Assembly: GCA_018432925.1 (NCBI GenBank)
Contig: JAHDSC010000144.1
Span: forward strand, 1-38,239
Length of the DNA stretch: 38,239 nt
Reading direction: 5' to 3'
From: Desulfobacterales bacterium
Lineage (GTDB): Bacteria > Desulfobacterota > Desulfobacteria > Desulfobacterales > JAHDSC01
The position numbers and the translations under genes are program-made. Positions 32,195 through 38,239 of this stretch are shown here, piece after piece. Positions within the stretch are counted from its first letter, which is position 1; every line of letters begins with the position of its first letter. The notes under the pieces are model-generated. The model worked only from the letters and a program-made list of their open reading frames with translations, did no database searches and was not told where the DNA came from.

Positions 32195-33379
32195 TTATGA
32201 TTTTCCGGACAGCGGTAAAATCAATTTAGTGGCCACCTCGTTTCCAACGGAAAGTCCCGATAAAATTTCGGTTTTTTCCTCACCCCGAATACCGGTCGTG
32301 AGCCCAACCTTTTCCACCTTCTTCGGACCGATAACCTTGTAGCCGATTTGTCTGCCTTCTTCAAATTTAACGGCCGCATTCGGCACTACCAAAACACCTC
32401 GTTTTTCGTCGGTGACGACCCGGACATAACTGGTCATCTCCGGTTTCAGAAACGCAGCGTCATCCACGGATACGTTAACAATCGCAAGATAATACGTGAT
32501 ATTATCCTTGACGACCGGTTGCGGATAAACCTTATCAATAATCCCCTGGAACATTTTATTGGGATAGGTGTCCACATAATATTCCAGAGACTGTCCGATC
32601 CGAACGCTTCCGATGTCCGTTTCATCGACATAAATCCACATTTCAAGAAGGGTAGGATCCAGAACGGTTACGAGATTGGCCACCTGGAGCCCGGTGACAA
32701 CGGTTTCTCCCTCCTGGGCCGTCACCTCCGAGACAACACCGTTGATCGGCGCATAAATCTTCGTATAGCCCAGTCGAATTTGCTGTTGTTTCAACTGCGC
32801 TTCCAGGGCTTTCAAATCGGCTTGCGCAATCTTCATCTGCGTATCGTATTCATTCTGAAGCCGTTCCAGGTTCGCTTTGCCGGCTTCAAACTGGCTTTTG
32901 GCCAGATCCACCGAATCCTGGTTCGTGTATTCGTATTTAATCAGTTCCTTTTCTCTTTCATATTTCAGCCGGTTATATTCATGATTCGCCTTTGCTTCCC
33001 GAATGCGATCCGGAAAGGTTGCCCCCACCTGAACCAGGTTCTGCCGCGCCGATTCAATGGAAGCCCGGGTCTGTTCAATGGCTTTGACAAGTTCCCGGTC
33101 GTCGATGAGAGCGATCAATTCTCCTTTCTTTACAGGTTCTCCGACCTTGACCCTCATTTCCGTGATCTCGCCCGTTGCTCTTGCACCAATCTTAACCTGA
33201 GCTCCCACCTGCGGTTTGATAATGCCGGTCTCGACCAGGACGGCCCGAATGTCGCCGATCTCGACCCGGGCCGTCTCCAGTATTTCGATTTCGGGCTTTG
33301 CCGTATACTTTTTATAACCGTAATACCCGCCACCTGCCAGAATTCCGATGGAAACCATCAGAAAGAGAAGTTTTTTCAA
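32195..33379 (-). CDS. MacA-type periplasmic adaptor (HlyD/RND-MFP family)
   Basis: 394 residues. A single N-terminal membrane helix (LLFLMVSIGILAGGGYYGY) is followed by a lipoyl half (VGARATGEITEMRVKVGEPVKKG; the KIGARATG segment is near residue 65), a long coiled-coil hairpin (about 95-200), the second lipoyl half (YAPINGVVSEV), a beta-barrel and a membrane-proximal domain. The hairpin docks to TolC and the rest to the permease. The start is a TTG with GGAGG seven bases upstream. It lies 12 bases downstream of the TolC-type gene. Confidence 0.93.
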   Translation of the reverse strand: MKKLLFLMVSIGILAGGGYYGYKKYTAKPEIEILETARVEIGDIRAVLVETGIIKPQVGAQVKIGARATGEITEMRVKVGEPVKKGELIALIDDRELVKAIEQTRASIESARQNLVQVGATFPDRIREAKANHEYNRLKYEREKELIKYEYTNQDSVDLAKSQFEAGKANLERLQNEYDTQMKIAQADLKALEAQLKQQQIRLGYTKIYAPINGVVSEVTAQEGETVVTGLQVANLVTVLDPTLLEMWIYVDETDIGSVRIGQSLEYYVDTYPNKMFQGIIDKVYPQPVVKDNITYYLAIVNVSVDDAAFLKPEMTSYVRVVTDEKRGVLVVPNAAVKFEEGRQIGYKVIGPKKVEKVGLTTGIRGEEKTEILSGLSVGNEVATKLILPLSGKS

Positions 33380-33391
33380 TGAAATGCCTCC

Positions 33392-34696
33392 TTACGGGAC
33401 CGTCACTTTTTTCAGGGTTTCCAGCTTCTCGATGCCCGCAACCCTTTCCAGAGATGATCTGGCAACGACCAGATTGAACTTGGAAAGGGTCACCTGCAGC
33501 CTGGCATTGGCCAGCAGACTTTCCGCCGAAACAAGGGAGAGGATATCCCCTTTCCCGGTTTTATATTCCCCGAAAGCCTGCTCATAGTTGAACCGGGATT
33601 CCTCCAGTTGCTGCCGGGCGAGGCTCAGGCTTTCCGCGGCGGTCATAAAATCCTCGTATTGCTTTTGAACTTCCAGCAGGATCTGTCTTTCCACTTCGCC
33701 GAGCTGCCGCTGCGATACCTTGATTTCCAGCTTCGAGGATTTCCGTTCGTAGAACTTTCCAAACTCAAAAATATTCCAGGTGGCAGCAACCCCGACCGTC
33801 CTGCTTTCTTCGGGTGTTTGAAAAAAATCCGGATCGGATTCAACCCTTGAATATGAGAAATCCAGAGATAGATCCGGGTAAAAAAGACTTTCGGTCAACG
33901 ACTTGTTATAATCGGCAATTTCAATTGCGTTGATCGCCTGCTTGACCTCCGGCCTTTCGAGCGCGGCCTGGTTCAACACCTCCTTACCGGGAAGTCGATC
34001 CTCAATATCCAGAAAACCCTCCAGGTCATAAGAAGTGTCCAGAATTCTACCGATCAGGGAATTCAGATCCGACATCGCATTCTTCAAATCTCCTTCCGCC
34101 TGTCTTAAATCAAACCGGGCCTGTTCCAGTCGTACCGAGGACTGAAGAACGTCGGAACGCTTGGCTACGCCGAACCGAAATCTTCCTTCCGCAATTTCAT
34201 AGTCTTTCTGTGCATCTTTCAGTTGCTGATTCCGATGTTCCAGAACCTCTTTTCCGGCAAGGGCCGTGTAAAAGGCAACCTTGACGTCGAATTGCAGAGA
34301 CAGCAGGTTCTTCCTTAACTCTTGCCTGTTGTCCTCCAGATTGAGCTTTGCAATGTTTCGGTTGGCCGTTCTTCGGCCGCCATCAAACAGGATTTGGGAT
34401 GCCGTCGCATCAAACAGGGTTCTTTCAAAAGAGTCCGGTTGAATGCTGTTGTTCGTATGCTCCCGCGCCCCTCCGATATCGATGGTCGGCAAATAGGGAG
34501 ACAGAGAGGCCTCGTAAAGATATTCCGTGGATTGAACTCTGATTTTCGAAGCCTGATAAGACGGAAGATTTTTCCTTCCCATTGATATGGCATCGTCGAG
34601 GGTCAGCGGAAAACAAAGGGACGGTAACAGTAAAAAGATCTGGAAAACCACAAACCATAAGCCTCTGTGGATGATTTTGACGGGCATGAATAACAT
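33392..34696 (-). CDS. TolC-family outer membrane efflux protein
   Basis: 434 residues from ATG 34696 (AGGTG six bases upstream; GTG 34705 and ATG 34687 are alternatives). A signal peptide (about residues 1-30, ending SLCFP) is followed by LTLDDAISMGRKNLP, the opening of the first helical repeat, and two outer-membrane efflux-protein repeats with long coiled coils. The YEASLSPYLPTIDIGG strand at about residue 45 and YPDLSLDFSYSRVE mid-chain are the usual beta-barrel segments. It would trimerise into the exit duct for the adaptor and ABC permeases encoded directly downstream. First gene of the efflux operon. No clear promoter was found in the 100 bases upstream. Confidence 0.92.
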   Translation of the reverse strand: MLFMPVKIIHRGLWFVVFQIFLLLPSLCFPLTLDDAISMGRKNLPSYQASKIRVQSTEYLYEASLSPYLPTIDIGGAREHTNNSIQPDSFERTLFDATASQILFDGGRRTANRNIAKLNLEDNRQELRKNLLSLQFDVKVAFYTALAGKEVLEHRNQQLKDAQKDYEIAEGRFRFGVAKRSDVLQSSVRLEQARFDLRQAEGDLKNAMSDLNSLIGRILDTSYDLEGFLDIEDRLPGKEVLNQAALERPEVKQAINAIEIADYNKSLTESLFYPDLSLDFSYSRVESDPDFFQTPEESRTVGVAATWNIFEFGKFYERKSSKLEIKVSQRQLGEVERQILLEVQKQYEDFMTAAESLSLARQQLEESRFNYEQAFGEYKTGKGDILSLVSAESLLANARLQVTLSKFNLVVARSSLERVAGIEKLETLKKVTVP

Positions 34697-34804
34697 CAAC
34701 GACACCTGTTCCGAGGTTTCAGAATTCCCGGGCGGTAATCGACTCTCAACAATTTTTATCCCCGGTTATGAAGTAAGAACCATTCCAAGTCGGCCATCCG
34801 CGGG

Positions 34805-35347
34805 CTATTCTAGACGATAATTTTTCTTTTCCGGGCCCGGTTTCTCTCCCGGAACCAGGCTGTATTGTATTGAAAAGCCGACGACCGTCAGAAGCAGGAA
34901 TACAATCGTTTTAATCTCGTGGTTACAATTGAGGACCTGCACGATCAGGGAGGTGCCGGCCATGGAAGAAAGCAGGATCAGAGTGTAATCGAACATAAGA
35001 AATAAAAGAAGTGTCCCGAGGATTCCACCGACCAGAAAACTGATCTGAAATATTTGATCGGATCCGAAACCCAGCAGGTGCAGAAGGCTTACCGTAACAT
35101 ATCCACCGGCAAGGAAACCGGATAAAGCGATCGCCACTTTCTGAAGATAAACAGCCAGAAGGGCGCCGATGATTCCTGTAAACAGAGCAACGAGGAAAAT
35201 CGCCCAATCCGCCTGAACACCCTGTATCAGGCCGGCATAATGAAATCCGAAAAGAAAACCGATGCTGCCGACAAACAGCCAGAACAGCCTGCGGCCGAAG
35301 ATCAGCAAAACCAGGCCGAACATCCAATGAAGTGATAACATGATCAT
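34805..35347 (-). CDS. Polytopic membrane protein, DUF4203/TMEM198-like
   Basis: 180 residues with about six or seven membrane helices in close succession. The repeated small-residue pattern (LFVGSIGFLFGFHYAGL, then LSGFLAGGYVTVSLLHLLGFG) resembles the DUF4203 fold. The C-terminal 15 residues are charged and probably cytoplasmic. No catalytic motif is visible. Function is unknown. It stands between the efflux operon and the J-domain gene, all leftward, 100 bases before the TolC-type gene, so it may or may not belong to that operon. Confidence 0.72.
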   Translation of the reverse strand: MIMLSLHWMFGLVLLIFGRRLFWLFVGSIGFLFGFHYAGLIQGVQADWAIFLVALFTGIIGALLAVYLQKVAIALSGFLAGGYVTVSLLHLLGFGSDQIFQISFLVGGILGTLLLFLMFDYTLILLSSMAGTSLIVQVLNCNHEIKTIVFLLLTVVGFSIQYSLVPGEKPGPEKKNYRLE

Positions 35348-35419
35348 TATTTCCTGTATTTACCGGGAGAGAATAGAATCCATCGATGATATTCGCAACG
35401 AATGCCGGTTATATGCGTT

Positions 35420-35839
35420 TCATTTTTTCGTCCCCCTTCCCTCTCGACGATCCCGATTCGTATCCTGTGCGTCTTCTTCCGTCTTCCCTGCAACGTGTCG
35501 AATCGTATTGTAGAGGAAAGAACAGACCCCCATTACAACATAGGTGCCCGCCTCAGCGGCGATTTCGGTTTTCGTTCGCCGACTTTTTCCGGATCGGGCC
35601 TTCGTTTTTCCTCCGACCTCCGCTTTTGAAGACAGGTAGGAAACCACCCGCGCATAAGCGACGTTGATTTCTTTCAATTTCTTTTCCGCCTTTTCTTTCA
35701 AGCGGGGGCTGTGGGAAAAACGGTCCGGATGCCAGACATTCACAATATCCTTATATGCCTGTTTGGCTTCTTCAAGGGAAGCGTTATCATCCAGTTCGAG
35801 AATTTCAAAACATTGCCTGAGATTCATTGCGTTTTCCAT
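35420..35839 (-). CDS. J-domain protein
   Basis: 139 residues. Residues about 6-70 form a J domain (CFEILELDDNASLEEAKQAYK, HPD at 37-39, KLKEINVAYARV) that would stimulate the ATPase of a DnaK partner. After it come a basic linker (GGKTKARSGKSRRTKTE) and a short hydrophobic segment (AGTYVVMGVCSFLYNTI), possibly a membrane anchor, then a charged tail. The lack of zinc-finger and C-terminal domains makes this a class III co-chaperone with a specialised client. The start may be the second methionine (35827). It lies 72 bases upstream of the DUF4203-like gene. Confidence 0.86.
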   Translation of the reverse strand: MENAMNLRQCFEILELDDNASLEEAKQAYKDIVNVWHPDRFSHSPRLKEKAEKKLKEINVAYARVVSYLSSKAEVGGKTKARSGKSRRTKTEIAAEAGTYVVMGVCSFLYNTIRHVAGKTEEDAQDTNRDRREGRGTKK

Positions 35840-35897
35840 TCAGCCAAGGTGATTCGTCGGGAAGGATTCAGGTGAGATCCGAAACCTATCCAAAACG

Positions 35898-37175
35898 TTA
35901 CTTTCTGTCGGGTTTTCTCATCGTATCGTTTTTAAACGGTTTATACAACGGATCGCCGATTAAAACCATTTTCCATGAAAGATAGGGAAGGCTTATCATA
36001 TAGCATTCGGCCAGGCTCAAATATCCATCCACAAGAAATCCGAAAAATATTTCCGGCACCGGAAATGCATTGACATAGGGTTCATCGACCGGTCCGATGG
36101 TGGCGGCGACCCCTTTTTCAAGCATCATTTTACACCAGGCCCGGCTGTTTTTTCTTCGTAACGTTACGCATTCTCCACTTGCAATGTGATAGCCGACGGC
36201 TCCGGGCTGCCACGTAAACGCATCCACATAATTTGCCAGGCTGTACCAACCGCAATAAAGAGCGGCATGAGGACATTCACCGGGCTTGAACAGGTCGTTT
36301 GTTTGCTCAATGGATACTTCCATGCGTCGGGAGGCCTTGACCCTGCCGGCTGCCAGATGGATCGACCGGTCATAAACGGCGTACGCGGAATCCTCCGGAA
36401 CGTCATTGTCCGGCCACCTGGCATCAAAATAAGCGGAACCTTCGAGACCCCTTTTTTCCGCTTGCAGCGTGTCGTCGATCATTCTTTTAACAATTTTTTC
36501 GGATGGGCCGTCCAACCGGCTGACCATTAAAACGTTTTCTCTGCCAATCAATCCTTCTTTTTCCTTAAAACCCCAAAAATACGGGTTGGGTATCCAGCCG
36601 TCAAGTCCGTAATTGTTTTCAAGTACCAGGGAAATTTCGGAATCGAGGGAAGCCAGACAATCCGATCGTTTCAGTCGCTTGATTTCGCTTTGTATTTCTT
36701 CCCGTTCGTTCCGGAGACCGCCTTCAACTCCTACCTTTTTCCCCTTGTTCAGCCGTTCCGTAACATCCCGCTCTTTCTCCTTCAGCACATGCAGTCGGTC
36801 ATTTTCCTGCTTCGTCCTCATCGGGGGATCGATCTTCAGGGGAAGCCCATACATAATGAGAAGACACCGAATACGAGCTCGCCGATCCTTTTGTCCTAAA
36901 CGATCCCGTATCGGCCCTGCCACCTTCTTCTCATAATCGATACGGGAAATCGTTTCCCGGCCCGTAACCCGCAGTTTGATGAGATCTTTTTCTTCAATTC
37001 CTCTTTTTTTCATGTAATATCGGGCCAGATCCGTGCTTCCGGCAACATTTTCGTTGGCGACCACAAGTATTTCACCGGATTCAAGCGCGTCACCGGGCAA
37101 GGGAAAAATCCATGCGGCTACGGATAGCGCAAAAAACAGCACGAGCCATTTAAATATGTCCGGGACCCCCGTCAT
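35898..37175 (-). CDS. TIGR03790 family exported protein
   Basis: 425 residues from the ATG at 37175 with GAGGAA six bases upstream; the longer frame to 37325 runs through repeat DNA and is not coding. A signal peptide (about residues 1-30, LVLFFALSVAAWIFPLPGDA) is followed by ILVVANENVAGSTDLARYYMKKRGI, the family opening, and then CLLIMYGLPLKI. A predicted coiled coil spans about 120-165. Later come YFDARWPDN, the YCGWYSLANYVDAF motif and VAATIGPVDEPY, all typical of TIGR03790. The function of the family is unknown; members occur in environmental anaerobes and planctomycetes and are presumed periplasmic or surface. It is monocistronic, or first gene ahead of the J-domain gene. Confidence 0.85.
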   Translation of the reverse strand: MTGVPDIFKWLVLFFALSVAAWIFPLPGDALESGEILVVANENVAGSTDLARYYMKKRGIEEKDLIKLRVTGRETISRIDYEKKVAGPIRDRLGQKDRRARIRCLLIMYGLPLKIDPPMRTKQENDRLHVLKEKERDVTERLNKGKKVGVEGGLRNEREEIQSEIKRLKRSDCLASLDSEISLVLENNYGLDGWIPNPYFWGFKEKEGLIGRENVLMVSRLDGPSEKIVKRMIDDTLQAEKRGLEGSAYFDARWPDNDVPEDSAYAVYDRSIHLAAGRVKASRRMEVSIEQTNDLFKPGECPHAALYCGWYSLANYVDAFTWQPGAVGYHIASGECVTLRRKNSRAWCKMMLEKGVAATIGPVDEPYVNAFPVPEIFFGFLVDGYLSLAECYMISLPYLSWKMVLIGDPLYKPFKNDTMRKPDRK

Positions 37176-37217
37176 CGAAAATTCCTCGCCGCCAATCGCC
37201 TTCAAATAAATGGTAAC

Positions 37218-37240
37218 TCCCCCCAGGAAGCATGGGGGGA
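37218..37240. repeat. G/C hairpin upstream of the TIGR03790 gene
   Basis: TCCCCCC-AGGAAGCAT-GGGGGGA, a perfect 7-bp stem, 43 bases upstream of the TIGR03790 start on the leader side. Confidence 0.5.
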
Positions 37241-37290
37241 AAGCTTCGAACGCAAAGACGTTCAATCGGTTTTTTTCAATTGGCTTACCG

Positions 37291-37313
37291 ACCCCGCTGC
37301 GAGCTAACGGGGT
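37291..37313. repeat. ACCCCG/CGGGGT hairpin abutting the MITE-like element
   Basis: ACCCCG-N11-CGGGGT. The right arm overlaps the left terminal repeat of the element at 37305-37453. Confidence 0.5.
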
Positions 37314-37453
37314 GTTGAAAAACAAGAATCAGGCCGTCAGGCAAGGCGCGCGGCGATACGACAAGCGCAGCATATTCAAGCATATGTGAGCATTGGCGAG
37401 AGCCGTGCAACGCTGAATGGCGGCCTCAGGTGCAGTTTTTCAACACCCTGCTA
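37305..37453. mobile_element. 149-bp MITE-like palindromic element
   Basis: The ends carry 13-bp perfect inverted repeats (GGTGTTGAAAAAC at 37311-37323 and GTTTTTCAACACC at 37435-37447) that extend imperfectly to about 36 bp, from TAACGGGG on the left to CCCTGCTA on the right. The interior has further dyad symmetry. There is no reading frame, so it would depend on a transposase elsewhere. No clear target-site duplication was identified beyond TA. Confidence 0.6.
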
Positions 37454-37465
37454 AAGGAAATGCGC

Positions 37466-37493
37466 TTGATCTCACGTTGCAGTCTTATATAAA
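37466..37493 (+). promoter_or_regulatory. Promoter-like pair downstream of the MITE-like element
   Basis: TTGATC (37466-37471), 16 nt, TATAAA (37488-37493). It lies just outside the element's right end and before a short frame at 37511. Confidence 0.4.
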
Positions 37494-37510
37494 ATTTGAG
37501 GAAAATCAAT

Positions 37511-37624
37511 ATGCTTCATGAAAATCATGATAAATTATCATTGTGTGATTTTGATATCTTTTGTAATATTTCAAAAAGGGATGCCTATAGAAAGATTTCC
37601 CCGCTTTCGTTTTATCTCTTTTAA
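37511..37624 (+). CDS. Possible 37-residue peptide or gene remnant
   Basis: ATG at 37511 has GAGGAA seven bases upstream and a promoter-like pair before it. It begins MLHENHDKLSLCDFDIF. The product is not recognised. Protein-like stretches continue in other frames to about 37808, so this may be the first piece of a frameshifted gene rather than a true small protein. Confidence 0.25.
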   Translation: MLHENHDKLSLCDFDIFCNISKRDAYRKISPLSFYLF

Positions 37625-37819
37625 TCCGGTTCGTGAAAAAAGAATAAGAGAAGATACGGCCTGTGCCTTGGCATGGTCGAAACCGGCGGCAAAACTTAAC
37701 GTAACGGTTTAAGTAATTGAACATTAGACGATCGACCGTGCATGCCCCTGTAGCGAGCCGGCCGAAAGCAGTTTTCAAAATGGTTGTCTGGTTTCCTTTT
37801 CATAAATAAACCATTTTTA

Positions 37820-37942
37820 TGAAACTCCCGCAGAACACCCCGCCATTTATGGCGGGGATGAATGCGGTGCAGGGGTAAGGGGGATGCAATCCTCCTCCTT
37901 GCCCTTTTCAAGAAGCCCTGCCTTTTAAGGCGGGGAGTTTCA
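37820..37942. mobile_element. 123-bp three-hairpin element with terminal inverted repeats
   Basis: Ends TGAAACTCCC (37820-37829) and GGGAGTTTCA (37933-37942) are perfect inverted repeats. Inside are CCCCGCCA-TTTA-TGGCGGGG (37838-37857), a long imperfect stem (about 37873-37903, GGGTAAGGGGGAT with ATCCTCCTCCTTGCCC) and CCCTGCC-TTTTAA-GGCGGGG (37916-37935). Compact hairpin-rich ends of this sort are found at the right ends of IS200/IS605-type elements and in their non-autonomous derivatives. No transposase or TnpB gene is present, so the assignment is tentative. Confidence 0.45.
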
Positions 37943-38076
37943 CTCGAATCAGGACTCACCGGCTTTTTTTAAGGCGTGCTGCCCGTATGACGCAGCCGAA
38001 GAACACGGAATGCCAAAAAGGGTCATTTATGGACGAAATCGATCCGGCCCGATATCGGTTAAAAGGAGAGATCGAA

Positions 38077-38239
38077 ATGATAGAAAAGGAAAATGAAATT
38101 GAAAACCTGTTTGACAGGGGGGTCGGCAATTTCAATTATGATCGGTACGACGAGGCAATCAGTGATTTTACCGAGGTTCTGGAACGGAATCCTGATCATC
38201 CGGATGCGTTGTATTACCGGCGCATGGCCTGGGCACATA
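38077..38239 (+). CDS. TPR protein, N-terminal part (runs off the right edge)
   Basis: 54 codons are visible from the ATG at 38077 (AAAAGGAGAG seven bases upstream); an in-frame ATG at 38029 with AAGGG is an alternative adding 16 residues. The sequence LFDRGVGNFNYDRYDEAISDFTEVLERNPDHPDALYYRR is a tetratricopeptide repeat (written here only in outline: W-x2-L-G type positions are replaced by F/N, but the Y-x-A-I and P-x-x-P-A-L-Y positions are kept) with the next repeat beginning at the window edge. No signal peptide, so probably cytoplasmic. Its role cannot be stated from one repeat. Confidence 0.78.
   Translation, partial: MIEKENEIENLFDRGVGNFNYDRYDEAISDFTEVLERNPDHPDALYYRRMAWAH

Larger units (their letters stand above)
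37176..38076. other. Repeat-rich gene-free right end
   Basis: About 900 bases. It holds hairpins at 37218-37240 and 37291-37313, the MITE-like palindrome 37305-37453, a promoter-like pair at 37466-37493 followed by a 37-codon frame, and the three-hairpin element 37820-37942. No intact gene is evident. Confidence 0.6.

Noticed and set aside
37200..37300. c-di-GMP (GEMM) riboswitch suggested by AACGCAAAGACG
   Set aside because: The short match lacks the GCAAACC block and the tetraloop-receptor layout, and the surrounding hairpins do not fit the aptamer.
37696..37959. 87-codon minus-strand frame over the three-hairpin element
   Set aside because: It is generated by the palindromic repeat itself; no ribosome site or domain.
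1..38239. CRISPR array, tRNA or rRNA genes, prophage
   Set aside because: No regularly spaced repeats, cloverleaf sequences, rRNA blocks or phage structural genes were recognised on reading both strands; a tRNAscan or CRISPR finder run would be decisive.

Overview
The window looks like chromosomal DNA from an anaerobic Desulfobacterota-type (former Deltaproteobacteria) bacterium. That is an inference from gene content: a short clostridial/archaeal-type ThiC, a COG2403 protein, AtuA/DUF4387 genes, TIGR03790, a TM1266-like ACT protein and B12-radical SAM chemistry. No rRNA, tRNA, CRISPR array, phage module or intact transposase was recognised.

Layout. Bases 1-4000 (minus strand) hold the start of a secreted Ig-like protein, a B12-binding radical SAM enzyme, a cold-shock protein with a hairpin leader, and a small secreted DUF2845-like protein. 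Around 4.2 kb two back-to-back consensus sigma70 promoters fire outward; the rightward one drives ATP-dependent PEP carboxykinase (pckA). Bases 6181-12264 form one leftward operon: promoter, structured leader, TPP riboswitch with terminator/antiterminator, thiE-thiC-thiL-thiM, then two genes not usually counted as thiamine genes, a COG2403 GTPase-like protein and a Tat-type SagB-like nitroreductase. Bases 12.8-16.5 kb (plus) carry a YihY/BrkB membrane protein, an alpha/beta hydrolase, a decayed methyltransferase gene and a secreted UlaG-type metallo-hydrolase. Bases 16.6-19.9 kb hold two small proteins around an SLC13-type permease with four RCK_C-like domains.

Bases 20.2-24.7 kb are a tight plus-strand cluster: UMF1/Atg22-like MFS transporter, AtuA-like protein, DUF4387 protein, tartrate/D-malate-type beta-decarboxylating dehydrogenase and a small unknown protein. 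It reads as uptake plus catabolism of an unidentified hydroxy acid or CoA-linked substrate. Then come a LysM membrane protein (minus), an overlapping HDOD/metallo-hydrolase pair behind a consensus promoter (plus), a SlyD-like FKBP isomerase and a second cold-shock protein with a leader of about 320 nt (both minus). Bases 28.97-34.7 kb (minus) encode a complete MacAB-TolC-type export system with a stand-alone ATPase and two different permeases. Bases 34.8-37.2 kb hold a polytopic membrane protein, a J-domain protein and a TIGR03790 protein. The right end is repeat-rich: hairpins, a 149-bp MITE-like palindrome and a 123-bp three-hairpin element, then the beginning of a TPR protein.

Most notable: the riboswitch operon with extra redox/GTPase genes, the AtuA/DUF4387 cluster whose AtuA gene seems to start at AUC or AUU, and the two perfect opposed promoters near 4.2 kb, one of which makes a long leader or an RNA of its own.
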